DNA from: Pseudogymnoascus destructans
Taxonomy: Eukaryota > Ascomycota > Leotiomycetes > Thelebolales > Thelebolaceae
Length of the DNA stretch: 64,000 bases
Assembly (NCBI RefSeq): GCF_001641265.1
Contig: NW_020167533.1
Span: 310,001-374,000, forward strand
Direction of reading: 5' to 3'
Numbering within the stretch: position 1 is the stretch's first letter; each line of letters begins with the position of its first letter. A program made the translations under genes and the position numbers. Under the pieces are notes generated by a model that did no database searches, was not told the DNA's origin, and saw only the letters and a list, made by a program, of their open reading frames with translations. Shown here in pieces: positions 1 through 11,908 of the stretch.

Positions 1-705
1 CACCCAATCTTGCCCAAGTGGTAACTTAGGTAGTTGGAGTTGTGGTTGTTGAGTTTGTGTCTGTTGAGTTGGTCGGGTCTGCTGAGTTGGTCGGGACTGC
101 TGAGTTGGTCGGGACTGCTGCTGAGCCGGTTGGTTTGATGGGGTCTGCCAAGCCACTAGTTAGAAATAGCCGAGTCTGCCAGTCTATGGCAGGTTTGATG
201 GGTTGGTAGTTGACCTGACTGAGCTGGTCAACTAACTCTGTAGGTTGGCTCAGCTGGGTTTGGAAGACCCGACACTTGTTTGACCGCACTTCCTCTGCAA
301 CCTCACGTAATATGCGATGGCTAGGAGCGTAACCACTTGCAGTAAGATTTTTGATCCATTTTAAAAGGGTCTTTTCTTGGGTTTGGGAGAGTAATTGATG
401 TTTTAAATGTGCTTCTTTATGTGAGGTATGTCGCCCTTTAATGCGGCTAACAACTGTATCAGGCCTTAGATGTAAGGCCTTTGCAGCAGCATTTGCAGTT
501 TTATATAAACCAGATTTTACTCCAGCTACTGCTTCAAGTATTAGAATATCGCGTTCTTGAGCTTTTAAACTCTGTTTGCGTACCATAATAATGGGGTAAT
601 TGATAGGTTTGGTGTGTTGGTTGATGGGTTTGATGGGTTAGTTAAGTGCTCGCTTACCTCACCATCCCGGTATGGCCATGGCCCCGGTATGGCCACGACC
701 TACGT
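1..705 (-). mobile_element. Pogo-family DNA transposon, partial copy P0
   Basis: This is the 5' end of a pogo-type (Tc1/mariner superfamily, DDE) element on the minus strand; the catalytic half lies left of the window. The right terminus at 666-705 contains two copies of CCCGGTATGGCC and ends in CCACGACCTACGT, followed by TA at 706-707, the expected target dinucleotide. The first bases of the window match the start of the DDE exon of the intact copy near 10150-10170. The element abuts a truncated LTR at 708, so it has inserted into, or been joined to, that older repeat. Confidence 0.8.
26..586 (-). pseudogene. Pogo transposase N-terminal DNA-binding region (partial)
   Basis: The 186-residue reading frame begins MVRKQSLKAQERD and contains a helix-turn-helix pair (about residues 10-110) of the Psq/CENP-B type that pogo transposases use to bind their terminal repeats. 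It ends its homology at EVRSNKCRVFQ, exactly where the intact copy P1 ends its first exon. The remaining tail, rich in PTNSA-like repeats, is read through a low-complexity TTGGTCGG/CTGCTGAG minisatellite (about 40-130) and is probably not real protein. The catalytic DDE part would lie outside the window. Confidence 0.7.
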
Positions 706-707
706 TA

Positions 708-948
708 CCCCCTTAAGGAGGAGATTTTCTTAATAACTTGTTCAATGAGTGTCCAAATGATATGCCGTGATGTATGTAGCATAAACAGATGTAGTAGAAG
801 AGTTTGCAGCAATCGTTGAGTAGTATTGCTTCTGTTGTTGATGTGATAAGCCAAGATATGTATGTTGACTTGTAGGTTTGAGGAGGAGATTTCTAAGTTT
901 GCTCTTGAGTTTGATAGCAAACTGAGTGCAACGAATGTCAGTATGACA
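708..948 (-). repeat. Truncated LTR, family 1 (end fragment)
   Basis: About 240 bp nearly identical to the terminal quarter of the 936-bp repeats at 33438-34373 and 41937-42872. In minus orientation it begins TGTCATACTGACATTCG at 948 and is cut off by the pogo end at 707. The gypsy pol C-terminus stops only about 55 bp away at 1003 in the same orientation, so this is best read as the remnant 3' LTR of that gypsy element. No clear polypurine tract is visible, so the link is an inference. Confidence 0.75.
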
Positions 949-1002
949 GGGTGGCTCCCGCAAGGGTTACGGTGGTGAGTGCGCCCTGGCTCGGAGGGTA
1001 TT

Positions 1003-4000
1003 TTAGTTTAGAGTCGCAGACAGCAACGACTCTGTTTCTTCCGCTTTGTCTTTCCCTCTGTGATCGTAGTTTTGTTCCTTTCCTGTCTCCCCTGCCGTAA
1101 CCCCTCCGAGTAGTTCTTGAGGTGGACCTGGTAAATCTGGGTATTCCGTATGAAACTCTCTGAGTTTCTGGGGAGAGTTCATGAAGTTTGACGCTGGGTA
1201 CCACTCTGGGTCCGGATCGTATTCGACCCAACTAACCCTGTATTGTAGTTGCTTCCAGTGGAGCCTTACGACGAGGATCTTTTCCACTTCCCATTCCTCT
1301 ACGCCATCTATCACTTCGCTGCTAGGCTCAGGCGAATCCTGACCAGGTAGGGGATTGTTCGGATCCTTCATGAGTACGTCTGGTGAGAACACATCGTGTA
1401 TTTGCGAACCGGTAGGTCGTTCCAATCGAAATGCATGCTCAATCCGTTCCGACATATATGGTCCGACCCATTGTTGGCCCAGCTTGCGGCTAGGACGAGA
1501 GCTTTTCAAATTTTTGGTCGATAGGTACACTCTATCTCCTACGTCCCAGTCGATGGCCCTTCGGCGTCAATTCGCGTGCTTAGACATTTCCTCTTGTGCC
1601 TTTGCCATGTTTTCCTTTGCGTGGACCCATGCGGTATGGTATGCATTCGGTCTGCCACCGCCTTGGCTTCCTCTCGGTTTAGGGTCTCCCGGGGGTTGGT
1701 GCTTTTCAGAGTGTTCCAATCCCAACTCGTACGCGGATCAGTTCCGTACTTGAGTCGGTAGGGGGTCATGCCAATGGATGCGTGGGGGAGTGTCATTTGC
1801 ACGCGGTCCATTATGGGGATGAGTTCGCTCCAGTTATCCTGATAATGGGATACAAAGGGCCTCAGTCTCTGATCAATGTATCGGTTCATGATTTCCGTCT
1901 GCCCGTCGCTCTGCTTATGATAGGCAGTCGACAGCTTAACCTTAATGCTGATAATTCGACAGAACTCTTGCCAAAAGGATGATACGAATTGGGGTCCGCG
2001 GTCGCTTACAATCGACTCCGGAGTGTGTCCGAATCAGTATATTCATTCGATGAACAATTGCGCCATCTGCCGGGCAGTTGTGGTTTTGTAGCAAGGTATT
2101 GTCACTGAACTCTTTCCGAGTCGGTCCATAAACACTAAGATGCTATCGTATCCATGCTTGTCCCTTGGGAACTCCTCGAAGTCCATGGTGAGGTGTTGCA
2201 TAGGGTATTCGGGTACGGGTAGTGGGTGTAGAAATCCTTGTTGCTTAGTGACATTGGTGTGAGAAAGCCGCAGTTTCTTACATACTGCAAACAGTCCGCT
2301 TCCATCCCGACCCAATGATACTTTGGGGCGAGCAATTGGTAGGTTTTCCTGCCACTTGGATGTGCTGACGACACTTGATCGTGCGCTTCCCGGATCAGTT
2401 TCGTACATAGGTCGGTGTGGCGATTCACACATAGGCGGCCTTTGTACAGGAGGAGCTGGTCGTTCATCGCGAATCCGTCCGGTAGGGGTTGTTTCGCGCG
2501 AGTCTCGGTGAACGACTTCCGATTGTCCGCACATAGCGCCTCTATTAAATTGAAGGGCACCTGGGGCTTGGGGGTGTCCATCGAATTAATGGATGCTATG
2601 TAGCTCTCGGCGAGTTCGGTGCTGATTCGGGGGTGCAGGCAGCTTGGACCTAACAATACCCTCGCCCTACTATCAAGTTTGACTTTCTGCTGCGTTACCA
2701 AGTCCTGGTCTCTTCGGCTCAGAATATCTGCCTTCTGGTTATTCTTGCCCGCGGTGTACGTAATGCAGAAGTTGAAGTCGGAGAGTAGCTCCATCCATCG
2801 AACCTGCTTCGCGGTGAGAACCTTGGTAGACATGAAGTATTCCAGCGAACGGTGGTCAGTGTACACGTCGACTCAGTGGCGCACCGAAGCCAACTCGGGC
2901 CTCCATTTTCTGAAGGCCTTTACTATTGCGAATAGTTCCTTGTCATGGATCTCCCAATTGATCTCATGTCCAGATAGGACATGACTGTAAAAGCTTACGG
3001 GGTACCATCGCTTGTCAGGGTGTTCTTGAGACAGGACACCAGCTACCACTCCATCAGAGGAGTCGGTCTCCAGCTTCGTAGGCAATTCGGGGTTGAAGTG
3101 GTGAAGTGCCTGTACCACTAAAAGTTGTCGTCGCAATTCCTCGAACGCATCCTCACATTCGTCTGTCCACCGGAACGGCTCCGAGGGACTAGTGATGGTG
3201 GTGAGGGGCTTTGCTATTTTGCCAAAATTACGAATGAATTGTCTATAGAAGCCACAGAATCCCAGGTAGGACTTCACACCCGTAACAGTGGTCGGTCGGA
3301 TCCAGTTACGAAGGGGTTCGATTTTGTCAGGGTCCGCTTCGACACCGGAGGTAGTGAGAACATAACCCAAGTATTTTGTCCTGGTGACATTGAACTCGCA
3401 TTTGTTCAAATCGGCTTGGAGTCCAGCTTCTCAGAGATGCTGTAGGACCTTATGCACATGCTCTATGTGTTCCGTAGGGTCCTCTGAATAGATTAGGATG
3501 TCGTCTAAGTATGCAGTACAGAAGTCGTCTAAGTATTGCATCAGGACGTCATTCATATACCGCTGATAGTTTGCGGGACCGTTCGTCAGTCCAAATGGCA
3601 GCACTTTGCACTTATAGGATCCATAGCGAGTCCGAAAGGTCGTGTACTCTTCCGAGTCAGGGTGCATCCATATACGATGGAAGGCTTGTCTGATATCTAG
3701 CTTCATGAAGATTTTTGCTTTTGACACCCGTCCTAGTAGTTCGTCGATACGCGGGATGGGGTAGGGATCGTTCCAGGTGAGACCATTTAACTTCCGGTAA
3801 TCGATGCAAAATCTTAATTTGCCATCCGCTTTCTTTACGAATAGGATAGGGGACGCGAAGGGGCTGTTGCTGTTGACAATGAATCCCTTTTCCAGGTTTT
3901 CCAGCAGGTATTGCTTGGTAGCCTTAAGCTCTTCGGTGCCCTGTCGATATAACGGGGAGAAAGCGTTTGGTAAAGGGGCTTCGAGCTGTATCTTGTGGTC

Positions 4001-4640
4001 GTATATGCGGTGGGGGGGGGATTCGATCCGATTCCAACTTCGAAAAGACATCGGTGTACTTCCGGTGCATATGCGGAAGCTTCTGCTGGATGAGGTGGAG
4101 CATTTCTTCGTCCTCTACCAACTCCTTTTCATGAATGATCTGATCGATTTCGTAGATGCTAGTCTGAAAAAACTCAGAGTCGTTTCGCATCATCTCGTGG
4201 TGGAAAGCATTTGCACTGATTTCGCATATATGCATGGGCGTAAACCTATGTACTAGGGTTTTTTGCGGTGGGGGAGAAACCTCCTGGTTTCGTAGTGGGT
4301 TCGATGGCATATCAGTGATCCCTTCGTAGTCAGAAGTTACCACTTTCATTTCCATCGAGCGTCCGCCTGCGCGGCGTCTGTCTTCACGGTGGATTGCAAA
4401 ATCCCAGCGATTCGCATCCGACTGGTATGCAGGATGTTTAATGGACGTTTCGAGCAAGGAGATCACCTTGCTCCAGCTAGGAGTCGGTGGGTACTCCTTT
4501 GGCCATACTAACCAGCTCTTTGCAGAGTCGAGTAGTATTCGGAAGCAGCTGAAAAGCTTCTTCCCAATTATCACATCTTGTGCTCTGAGGTCCAGGAGTA
4601 CAAAGGGGCAGTTATATATTCGGCGTCCTTCGACTGTTGT
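1003..4640 (-). pseudogene. Ty3/gypsy pol polyprotein remnant with chromodomain
   Basis: Broken minus-strand reading frames appear in the order expected for a fungal Ty3/gypsy (Metaviridae) pol. The protease end is at about 4570-4640 (DVIIGKK). Reverse transcriptase is at 3431-4051, with FVKKADGKLRFCIDYRKL and the YLDDILIYS catalytic box. RNase H spans 2873-3409 into 2866 (KLETDSSDG, VYTDHRSLEYF). The integrase zinc finger and catalytic core are at about 2043-2500, and the integrase end with a chromodomain-like tail is at 1003-1889 (VEKILVVRLHWKQ, YDPDPEWYP). A chromodomain suggests a chromovirus that targets chromatin marks. Stops and frameshifts separate nearly every domain, so no active product is possible. 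Confidence 0.9.
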
Positions 4641-4700
4641 CTACGACACATGGATGCCAACTTACCTCAAAAGAATCTGTACGGTTATTGATGAGTTACC

Positions 4701-5339
4701 GCCTGATTTAGATTTCAAGGTCTCGCAGCAATCCGACCAGGGGGAATCTGGACTTTCACAGGGGTTGGAAAGCCACCATCTCTCTCGCCAATCAAGTCAT
4801 GATGCTGCGTCTCTGCTAGAGGAAGCTAATAGTCAATCAAGCCGTGATCCTTCGCGAGACGTTACGCCAGATACGTCCCTATCTCAAGGGATCAAAAGAG
4901 CCTTCAAAAAGTCTAAGAAAAGGGGTCGGGCAATGGAGTTACATCAGTGAATGCCGTTATTCCATATTTATCACAAGAACGGTGGTCGTTCTGTTTTGCA
5001 ATAGTAGTGACTATCGGCGCAAATGCCCGTAAGAGAGGTTCGAGTCAGCGGAAATCTAGGACACTCAACTGTCTACGCATATTCTAAATAAAATAGTTAG
5101 AAAGAGCAATGACGAGTGGCGAAAGCAGAAGGAATTTATTAGACAAAAAAGCGGCGTTGCAGAATGCTCTTAAGTTTTCGAGCCATCGTCGTCCCTGGGG
5201 AGGTGAGGTGAGGAAGATCATATTCATACATCGCATTAGATCTGCTCTATCCTATCTATAGACGCCCGAGGCATACCATAATGGTGCACACCATAATGGT
5301 GCACACCACAATGTGGAGGCTGTAATAGCTTTAAGTGAC
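4701..5339. other. Gene-free stretch with short tandem repeat
   Basis: No supported gene. The left part is probably unrecognisable gypsy sequence. At 5275-5316 a 15-bp unit (ACCATAATGGTGCAC) is repeated about 2.6 times just downstream of the stop codon of the Myb-like gene. Confidence 0.6.
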
Positions 5340-7546
5340 CTATTTTACCTTCGGCTGCATTGTGCTCCAGCGCGTGCGTACTGCGGCCTTAGTCCTGCCC
5401 GGGAACTTGCTGAAGATCCACTCCCAAGACTTGCCCTCCTTCTTGTACGCTGATAAGCGCTGCTTGTCAAGCGGTGACCATTCACTATATTTCCTATCAT
5501 CTGAACGGCCCACATTATCCTCGCTCGAATATGCGTCACCGTCGCTACCAGTGTTAAGATCACCATCGCCAAAACCATCGACATCGGACCTGCTTGACTC
5601 TGACCATTGACTATACTTTCTTGTGTCCAAACGTCCCAGTTCATCCTCGCTCGAACCGTCACCAAAACCATAGTCAACGATGCGGCTTGACGGCTCTCGC
5701 CATTGTAATGGAAAAGCGCTCGCGCTACTGCTTTTGTCTACCTGGGTACGCCTTGCACCTAGCGGGACGAGGTATGCGTTTGTAGTAGACCTTACAGTCC
5801 TCCCACTTTGAGAAGGGCGGGAAGACGTACGCCGGCTAAAACCAGTCACCAGGAACGAATGTTGCTTTAGCGGCTTGATCGTAAGGTCCTCAATATTCCC
5901 AGAATGGCCGACGCACTCGATGAGTTTAGAGAGTTGGGCAAAAGATAATTCCGGCTCGTCACGATGGTCTTGAATGAACGCTGAAAAAGAGAAGCAATTC
6001 GGAGAATGGGGACGGAACGTGACCTCAGTGAGCAGTGGCTGGTTGTGTTTGGATGATTCGCTGAGTGTGCCGTAGTCCAGAGAAGAACGGGCTGGCGAAG
6101 GTAATTGGCTGTTACCGTTGCAGGCTAATGCAACTTTTGAAGCATAATTGTGTGGCTTCCAACGGTGTCTCTGTGGGGACCAATTTCTTGCTTGCTGGGT
6201 AGACACTAGCTGAAGATGCTGCCCACGCTTCCGTTGCGTTAGGCCAACGTAAGAGGAAGATGGCTGTTTCCGCTTGGTAGAGCATTGCCTCTCGTCTGAC
6301 TTAGCTTCGGTGGTACCGAGCTCATCGTCGCTGCAATTGTCGCTGTTGCTCGTCGGTTATTCTTCGCTTGGCTCCAGGGATTGACTGCGGGTGGGGAGGA
6401 TTCTGTGGCGCTTGGCTACGCTGGTCCTTCTAATCACACTCGTGGAGAGATGGAGTTCGTCGCCCATTTCAGTCATTGGCGTTACCATCGCCGTAATTTC
6501 GTTTGACGGTCGCAGTCTATCGTAATTGCTATTGATGTTCTCTTCCTCGTCTTGCTGCTGTAGCAGCTTCTCCTCAGAGATGGTATTATTATCAAGTGCA
6601 GGCTTAGCTTGCCTGGGATAGGCAAGAACTTCCTGACTGAGTAGATTTTGTTGTGACAATCTGGGCCAGCGTGGAGACTGGCTGTGATCATGTTGAAGGA
6701 GAGGCTTTGTGGGGTCAAACTCAGAACAAGCCGTAAAAGGGTCCTGTGTGCTGATGTGGACGTGCAACGGCTCGCTCGAGAGAAGCATGGAATCCAATAT
6801 CGAGTAGGGATCGGAAGGAGGCGTTGGAATGTTCGAGTTGGACAAAGCCTCAATGCTACCAATACTCCCCTGGTCCTTGTCCTCGCTTCCTCTGCGAAGA
6901 CTACCGCAGTTGATTTCATCCTTGGAGGCACTAGACTTGTCATCTTCCAGTACAATTGAATTGCCTACACAACATCAAGAATCATCATGTCAGAGTTTGC
7001 CATATGCAACAGAAGATATCAGGCGTGCTTACATTGGTGACCACTAGAACTGTCGCTCAATGCTGATGTGCTATGGTCGACGGAGCCGGCCCTCCCCAAG
7101 CTTTCTTCCACAGCTCCGCTTATCATGTGTTCTTTGTCCGGCCCCCCCACACCAAAGCCCTCCTTTTCCAGTTTGGCCTGCAAGAGCTCCTCGATTGTGG
7201 GGAAGTAGTAATCGCCATCGCTTTCGCTATTGTTGCCGCTATATGCAAAGCTACTGTTGACTTAAGTTCCCAACGATTAGTCATGCTTGCTACAGCTGGC
7301 ACTGGTATCTCAGAACATACCTTGATCTCTGGTCATACCGCTCCCATTCTCACCAGCTGCTGCGTCTACCAGTGGCCGTAGAGCGTCAAGTGTGACTCCC
7401 ATCGGCTTGCCGCGGGAGTCCTCGGTGAGGAGTCTGGATTGCGTTGAGGCCGGCCGCAAACCTGCAGGTTTGCTGCGGGTTGTTGTGCTCCGAGAACGCG
7501 GGGCAGTTGGCACATAGTTATAAGGTATGGGGACAAAGGTGGCCAT
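5340..7546 (-). CDS. Myb/SANT-like DNA-binding protein, one in-frame TAA
   Basis: Three exons fit: 7546-7321, 7260-7033 and 6964-5340, with introns of 60 and 68 bp (GTATGT...AAG, GTAAGC...TAG). The joined frame is about 690 codons, but a TAA at 6359-6357 splits it after about 353 residues. The frame stays open for 51 codons after the TAA and then through the remaining 288. The C-terminus (KYSEWSPLDKQRL to FPGRTKAAVRTRW) looks like a single Myb/SANT helix-turn-helix domain, so the protein probably binds DNA or histone tails in the nucleus. The rest is Ser/Asp/Glu-rich and unrecognised, with two short repeats around RKYSxWS. It could be a fresh nonsense allele, a readthrough gene, or two genes. 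The start is the first ATG of exon 1. Confidence 0.6.
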
Positions 7547-8706
7547 GTTGAGCGCGTCAAAATTGATTTGAAATATTCAAGCAATCCGCCAACTGTAGGC
7601 AGGAGGATCGAAAGGCTCATATGTAATCTTCTCGCATCAGTGCCCCTCCTGCCATCTTCCTGTCTAAATTATACCAGAGCCAAAACCGCTCCGTCTGGCA
7701 CAGGGATTTCCTATGCCTAATTGAGATATGTCTGTCAAATCAGCCAATTACAACATCAAATTCCGAGGTTGCCATCCCGTTCCTGCTCAGCTCTTCACAG
7801 CCTCGCCGATGATTGTGCTGAGATGGCCACATGAACTCCAATCCCACGCAAATGACCTATCGAGTGGATCGCAACTCGTCATTAATGGCGGCGCGGCGGA
7901 CTGCAGACCGCACGAGGCATTTTCGCGACTGGCTGCATGCGGCGGCATGTGTGTCTCGAAGACTCGCAGCCAATGTGATGCAGACTCGAGGCGCTGACTG
8001 TAGTCAAAGTGTCGAAGTTATGGAGGCAGATCGGCACGGATTCGAGTCGGACGGGGTATCCAACTGCAGCATGGCCGTCTAGAAAAGCCTGGCTGTGCGC
8101 TGTGGTGTGGGCGTCTCCAAGCCCTGCGGCACCTCAATCTTCGACGTAATATGCCTGAAGGGGAAGGGACAACGGTTCGCTGGCGAGGCGGATTCAAGGG
8201 CGCTCCGGCCTCAGCTCCTGCTGACCTCGCATCACAACCAATGCGAGTCAGGCTCCACGCGCTGACCGCCATCGGAGTGTAGATGTTATGGTATCGAGGC
8301 AGGATCGTCGCGGATTCGAGCCCTATGGGAGTGTCTTAACTGCGGTGAGGCTGTGGGGAGCGTGGCAGCAGTGGGGGCCACACAACAGCAGAAGGGCCGA
8401 AAGATGGGCGCATGACAGACAACAGAGCGTCGCAAGCGAGGCGGTGTGTGTAGGCTATCGGGGTATGGAATGAAGGAAAGTAAAAGTTGATGGGCGAGGG
8501 AGGTGGGGAGGGGGTGGTCGAGTCTTTATACCCGTGAAAGCGGCGACGCATCCGTGCACGGGCCTTACCTATTGCAGACGCGGTTTCCTGATGCGGGGGA
8601 CGCGGTTTCCCGATGCGCACTTGCCGCGTGTTATTTTACTCCTCTAATAAAAATATTGGGGTTTAACCCTCTTATATCAAAGAAGCTTATAAACTCCTGT
8701 GCTATA
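7547..8706. other. Gene-free upstream stretch with a divergent direct duplication
   Basis: About 1.16 kb between the Myb-like gene and the pogo element. Short reading frames here have no recognisable domain. An imperfect direct duplication is visible: GCGCTGAC...TTATGG...GGCACGGATTCGAG around 7990-8045 resembles GCGCTGAC...TTATGG...CGCGGATTCGAG around 8260-8320. The right edge is AT-rich, next to the pogo left end. Confidence 0.5.
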
Positions 8707-8822
8707 ACGTAAGTCGTGGCGTAAGCGGCGACATGGCGTAAGCGGCGATTCTGGATACCCAACCAAAATCCAGGTCCCGGCCACCAAACCACCAAGTTAG
8801 AAAATCGCAAATAATTCAATTA

Positions 8823-10779
8823 CTACAGTGCCAATTCATCCAAATCGCTATCATATAGCTCTTCTTCACCCTCTCTGTCTATTTCCTCAATTGTAGCTTC
8901 CTCTATAAGTCGTGGTGTTGTTCTAGGCCTCTGTGAAGCTGTTGCTGTTGCTGCTTCTGCTTCTGCTACTTGCGACCGGAGTTCTTCTGTAGAGATGTGG
9001 AATTGACCCTTCAAAACAGCTCTTTTACCCTTCTTTTGCTCCCTTCTTTTCTGAATTATGTTGCGCAAGTTATCCGTCTCTCTTTGCTGTAGTATGTGGT
9101 GTGTGTTAAGTTTCTCTGTTTCATCTGCTAACTTATTGATATATCGCTTTGTAGGAGTATTCAAAACACCACCACGACTTATTGTAGTAGACAGAACTGT
9201 ATTTGCTTTGTGAAGTGTTTGAAAATCAGGTGGACTGCTATTCAAAAATACTTTCTCAAAAATATCATGCTCTGTTGGAGTCCTTGGCCGTTCTGCTACG
9301 TCTGTTGTAGGAAGCGTCGCTGCACGTATGACTGTTTGTGGCTGGAACGGCTGTAGCCCACTCCCTCTCCAAGCAGAAGCTATATTTGAATTTGAAAATG
9401 CAGCTGCTCTTGCTTGTATGTATGCATCCATCCATTCTGCTTTCTGTATGCATAGGAGCTGCGCCTCATTAAGGTGTGAGAGGGCTGTTGTGAGGTGTTT
9501 TTTCAAAGGTCCAAAAATTGCAACATCAAGTGGTTGGAGTATATGTGAGGTATGTGGAGGTAGTATAAGGAGCGATATGCGATTCTGTATGCAGTGTGAT
9601 ATGAAGCTCCCACTTATATGGCTGTCATGGCCATCACAAATAAGGAGCCTTTGTTGTAGTTGTCCATTTGGAAGTGTTGCTTTTGCTCTTGTAGAAGGCT
9701 CAAAAACGCGTTTTAGCCACTCATATCCATGAAGATTGCTTGTCCATCCTTTTGTATTTGCTGAGAAGTGCCATTTGCTTATAACCTCGTTCGGAATCCA
9801 GCTCTGTAGTATATTCTGTCCCTTGAAGATAATGAGGGGGTCGGTGGTTGTTCCATCCATGCAGATGCACTCAACAGCAGAGACCCATTCCTGCCTTCCT
9901 GGATGTGCCTGAAAACGCGTCCTAAGTGTAGAATTGACTATAATTCGTGTAGATTGCATTGTTCCAATTGAAAATCCAGTCTCATCCATGTTGTAGGTGT
10001 TGTAGTTTTCGATTTTTTGCTCTGTTGTGAGGCTCTTGTATGCGTCAAACCACGCCTTCAACACCTGCTTTGTGACCCCATTCATCCTTTGAGCCTCAAC
10101 CCTTCTTCCTAGCTTAACACATAAGTTAGGATGTCTTTGAATGAACCGTGGCACCCAATCTTGCCCAAGGGGTAAGTTAGGAATGTGCTCTTGTTGAGTT
10201 TGGGTCTGCTGAGTTGGTCAGGACTGCTGTGTCGGTCGGGTCTGCTGGGTCGGTCGGCTCTGCTGAGTTGGTCGGCTTTGCTGAGCTGGTCGAGTTTCCT
10301 GGGCCGATTGATTTGATGGGGTCTGCCAAGCCACTAGTCAGCTTAGCCGAGTCCTGGCTCCTGAGACTCGGGAGTTGAGCTCAGTCAGGAGTAGAGGTTA
10401 GGAGCGGAGCTTAGAAGCCAAGTTGGTCAATTGACAACCACATCCACCAACTCACCTGGAAGACCCGGCACTTGTTTGAGCGCACTTCCTCTGCAACCTC
10501 TCTTAGAATCCGGTGACTAGGAGCATAGCCACTACTTGTAAGCCCTTTAATCCACTTTAAAAGTGTCTTTTCCTGATTTTTTGATAGGAGCTGCTGCTGT
10601 TGGCGTGCCTCTGTTCGTGTTAGTGTACCACGGATGCGTCTCCGCACAGTATCAGGCCTTAGGTTCAAAGCAATGGCTGCAGCTTGAGCAGATTTGTATT
10701 TTCTAGTTTTAATTCCTAGAACTGCTTCAGACAGTCGCAAATCAAGCTCTTGAGCCTGTTTATTCCTCCGTCTGACCAT
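8823..10779 (-). CDS. Pogo transposase (HTH exon plus DDE exon)
   Basis: The first segment (10779 to about 10456) encodes the Psq/CENP-B helix-turn-helix DNA-binding half, ending EVRSNKCRVFQ. The second (about 10159-8823) encodes an uninterrupted DDE superfamily catalytic domain. The acidic residues sit in YNMDETGF, LLICDGHDSH and LQPLDVAIFGPLKK, followed by a coiled-coil-like, acidic C-terminus (EEELYDSDLDEL). The enzyme should cut at the terminal inverted repeats and insert at TA. The about 296 bp between the segments is low-complexity and starts with a good donor (CAG/GTGAGT), but I cannot find a phase-compatible canonical acceptor. It may be an intron with an unusual site or a disabling insertion. 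Confidence 0.8.
10180..10320. repeat. Minisatellite inside pogo transposase gap
   Basis: Degenerate tandem units of about 15-18 bp built on CTGCTGAGTTGGTCGG, on the plus strand. The same repeat occupies the equivalent place in copy P0 (about 40-130), so it is part of this transposon family and not a local event. Confidence 0.65.
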
Positions 10780-10898
10780 TCTAGTATGATAATTGTTGGG
10801 TGGTTGGATTTTGGTGAGGTGGCCGGGTCCTGTATTTTGGTGGGGTAGCCAGAATCGCCGCTTACGCCATGTCGCCGCTTACGCCACGACTTACGTTA

Positions 10899-11908
10899 TC
10901 TTCAAGGGACAGAATGTACTACAGAGCTGGATTCCAAAGGATGTTATAAGCAAATGGCACTTCTCTGCAAATACAAAGGGATGGACAAGCAATCTTCATG
11001 GATATGAGTGGCTAAAACGCGTTTTTGAGCCTTCTACAAGAGCAAAAGCAACACTTCCAAATGGACAACTACAACAAAGGCTCCTTATTTGTGATGGCCA
11101 TGACAGCCATATAAGTGGGAGCTTCATATCACACTGTATACAGAATCGCATATCGCTACTTATACTACCTCCACATACCTCTCATGTGTTACAGCCACTT
11201 GATGTTGCAATTTTTGGACCTTTGAAAAAACACCTCACAACAGCCCTCTCACACCTTAATGAGGCGCAGCTCCTATGCATACAGAAAGCAGAATGGATGG
11301 ATGCATACATACAAGCAAGAGCAGCTGCATTTTCAAATTCAAATATAGCTTCTGCTTGGAGAGGGAGTGGGCTACAGCCATTTCAACCGCAGACAGTTAT
11401 CCGCGCAGCTACGCTTCCTACAACAGATGCAGTAATAGTGCGGCCAAAGACTCCAACAGAGCATGACATTTTTGAGAAAGTATTTCTGAACAGCAGTCCA
11501 CCTGATTTTCCAACACTTCACAAAGCAAATACAGTACTCTCTTCTACAATAAGTCGTGGCATTCTCAACACTCCTACAAAGCGATATATTCATAAGTTAG
11601 CAGATGAGACAGAGCGGCTCAATACATGCCACATACTACAACAAAGGGAGACAGATAACTTGCGCTCAATTATTCAGAAGCGCAGAGTACAAAATAAGGG
11701 CAAGAGAGCAGTTTTGAAGGGTCAATTCCACATCACAACTGAGGAGTTGCAGTCGCAAGTAGCAGAAGCAGAAGCAGCAACAACAGCTACATCACAAAAG
11801 TCGAAAATATCAACAACTCCACAAGTTACAACATCTATAATTGATCTAATTGATGATGGGAGTGAGGAGGAGCTATTTGACAGTGATATAGATGAATTAG
11901 CATGGTAA
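10899..11908 (+). pseudogene. Pogo DDE transposase, 5'-truncated
   Basis: It encodes the C-terminal two thirds of the transposase, from IFKGQNVLQSW to DSDIDELAW, closely similar to P1. The LLICDGHDSH and LQPLDVAIFGPLKK catalytic segments are kept. The first catalytic aspartate block and all DNA-binding helices are absent. The open frame extends upstream into the P1 terminal repeat from about 10793, but that part is not transposase sequence. It cannot make a working enzyme alone. Confidence 0.85.

Larger units (their letters stand above)
708..4700 (-). mobile_element. Degenerate Ty3/gypsy retroelement
   Basis: The unit comprises the broken pol (1003-4640) and the adjoining LTR stump (708-948). 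Upstream of the protease I cannot follow a gag frame, and no second LTR is seen between 4700 and 5340, so the 5' part is missing or unrecognisable. Base composition is close to that of the neighbours, so the decay is by indels and scattered stops, not the heavy AT shift expected from strong classical RIP. Confidence 0.75.
8707..10896 (-). mobile_element. Pogo-family DNA transposon, apparently complete copy P1
   Basis: A 2190-bp element flanked by TA (8705-8706 and 10897-10898). The terminal inverted repeats begin ACGTAAGTCGTGGC and are identical for about 48 bp (8707-8754 and 10849-10896), then about 85-90% similar for a further 40 bp. Each end contains a twofold internal repeat of GGCGTAAGCGGCGA. 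The transposase lies on the minus strand between them. Intact termini and an open catalytic exon make this the only copy in the window that could still be mobile. Confidence 0.9.

Noticed and set aside
1003..4640. Classical RIP as the cause of gypsy decay
   Set aside because: The region is not strongly AT-rich and is broken mainly by frameshifts, so heavy CpA-to-TpA mutation is not evident by eye; a dinucleotide index would settle it.
7728..8620. Several overlapping reading frames of 60-95 codons upstream of the Myb-like gene
   Set aside because: No domain, no splice structure, and frames overlap on both strands in GC-rich sequence; chance open frames are enough to explain them.
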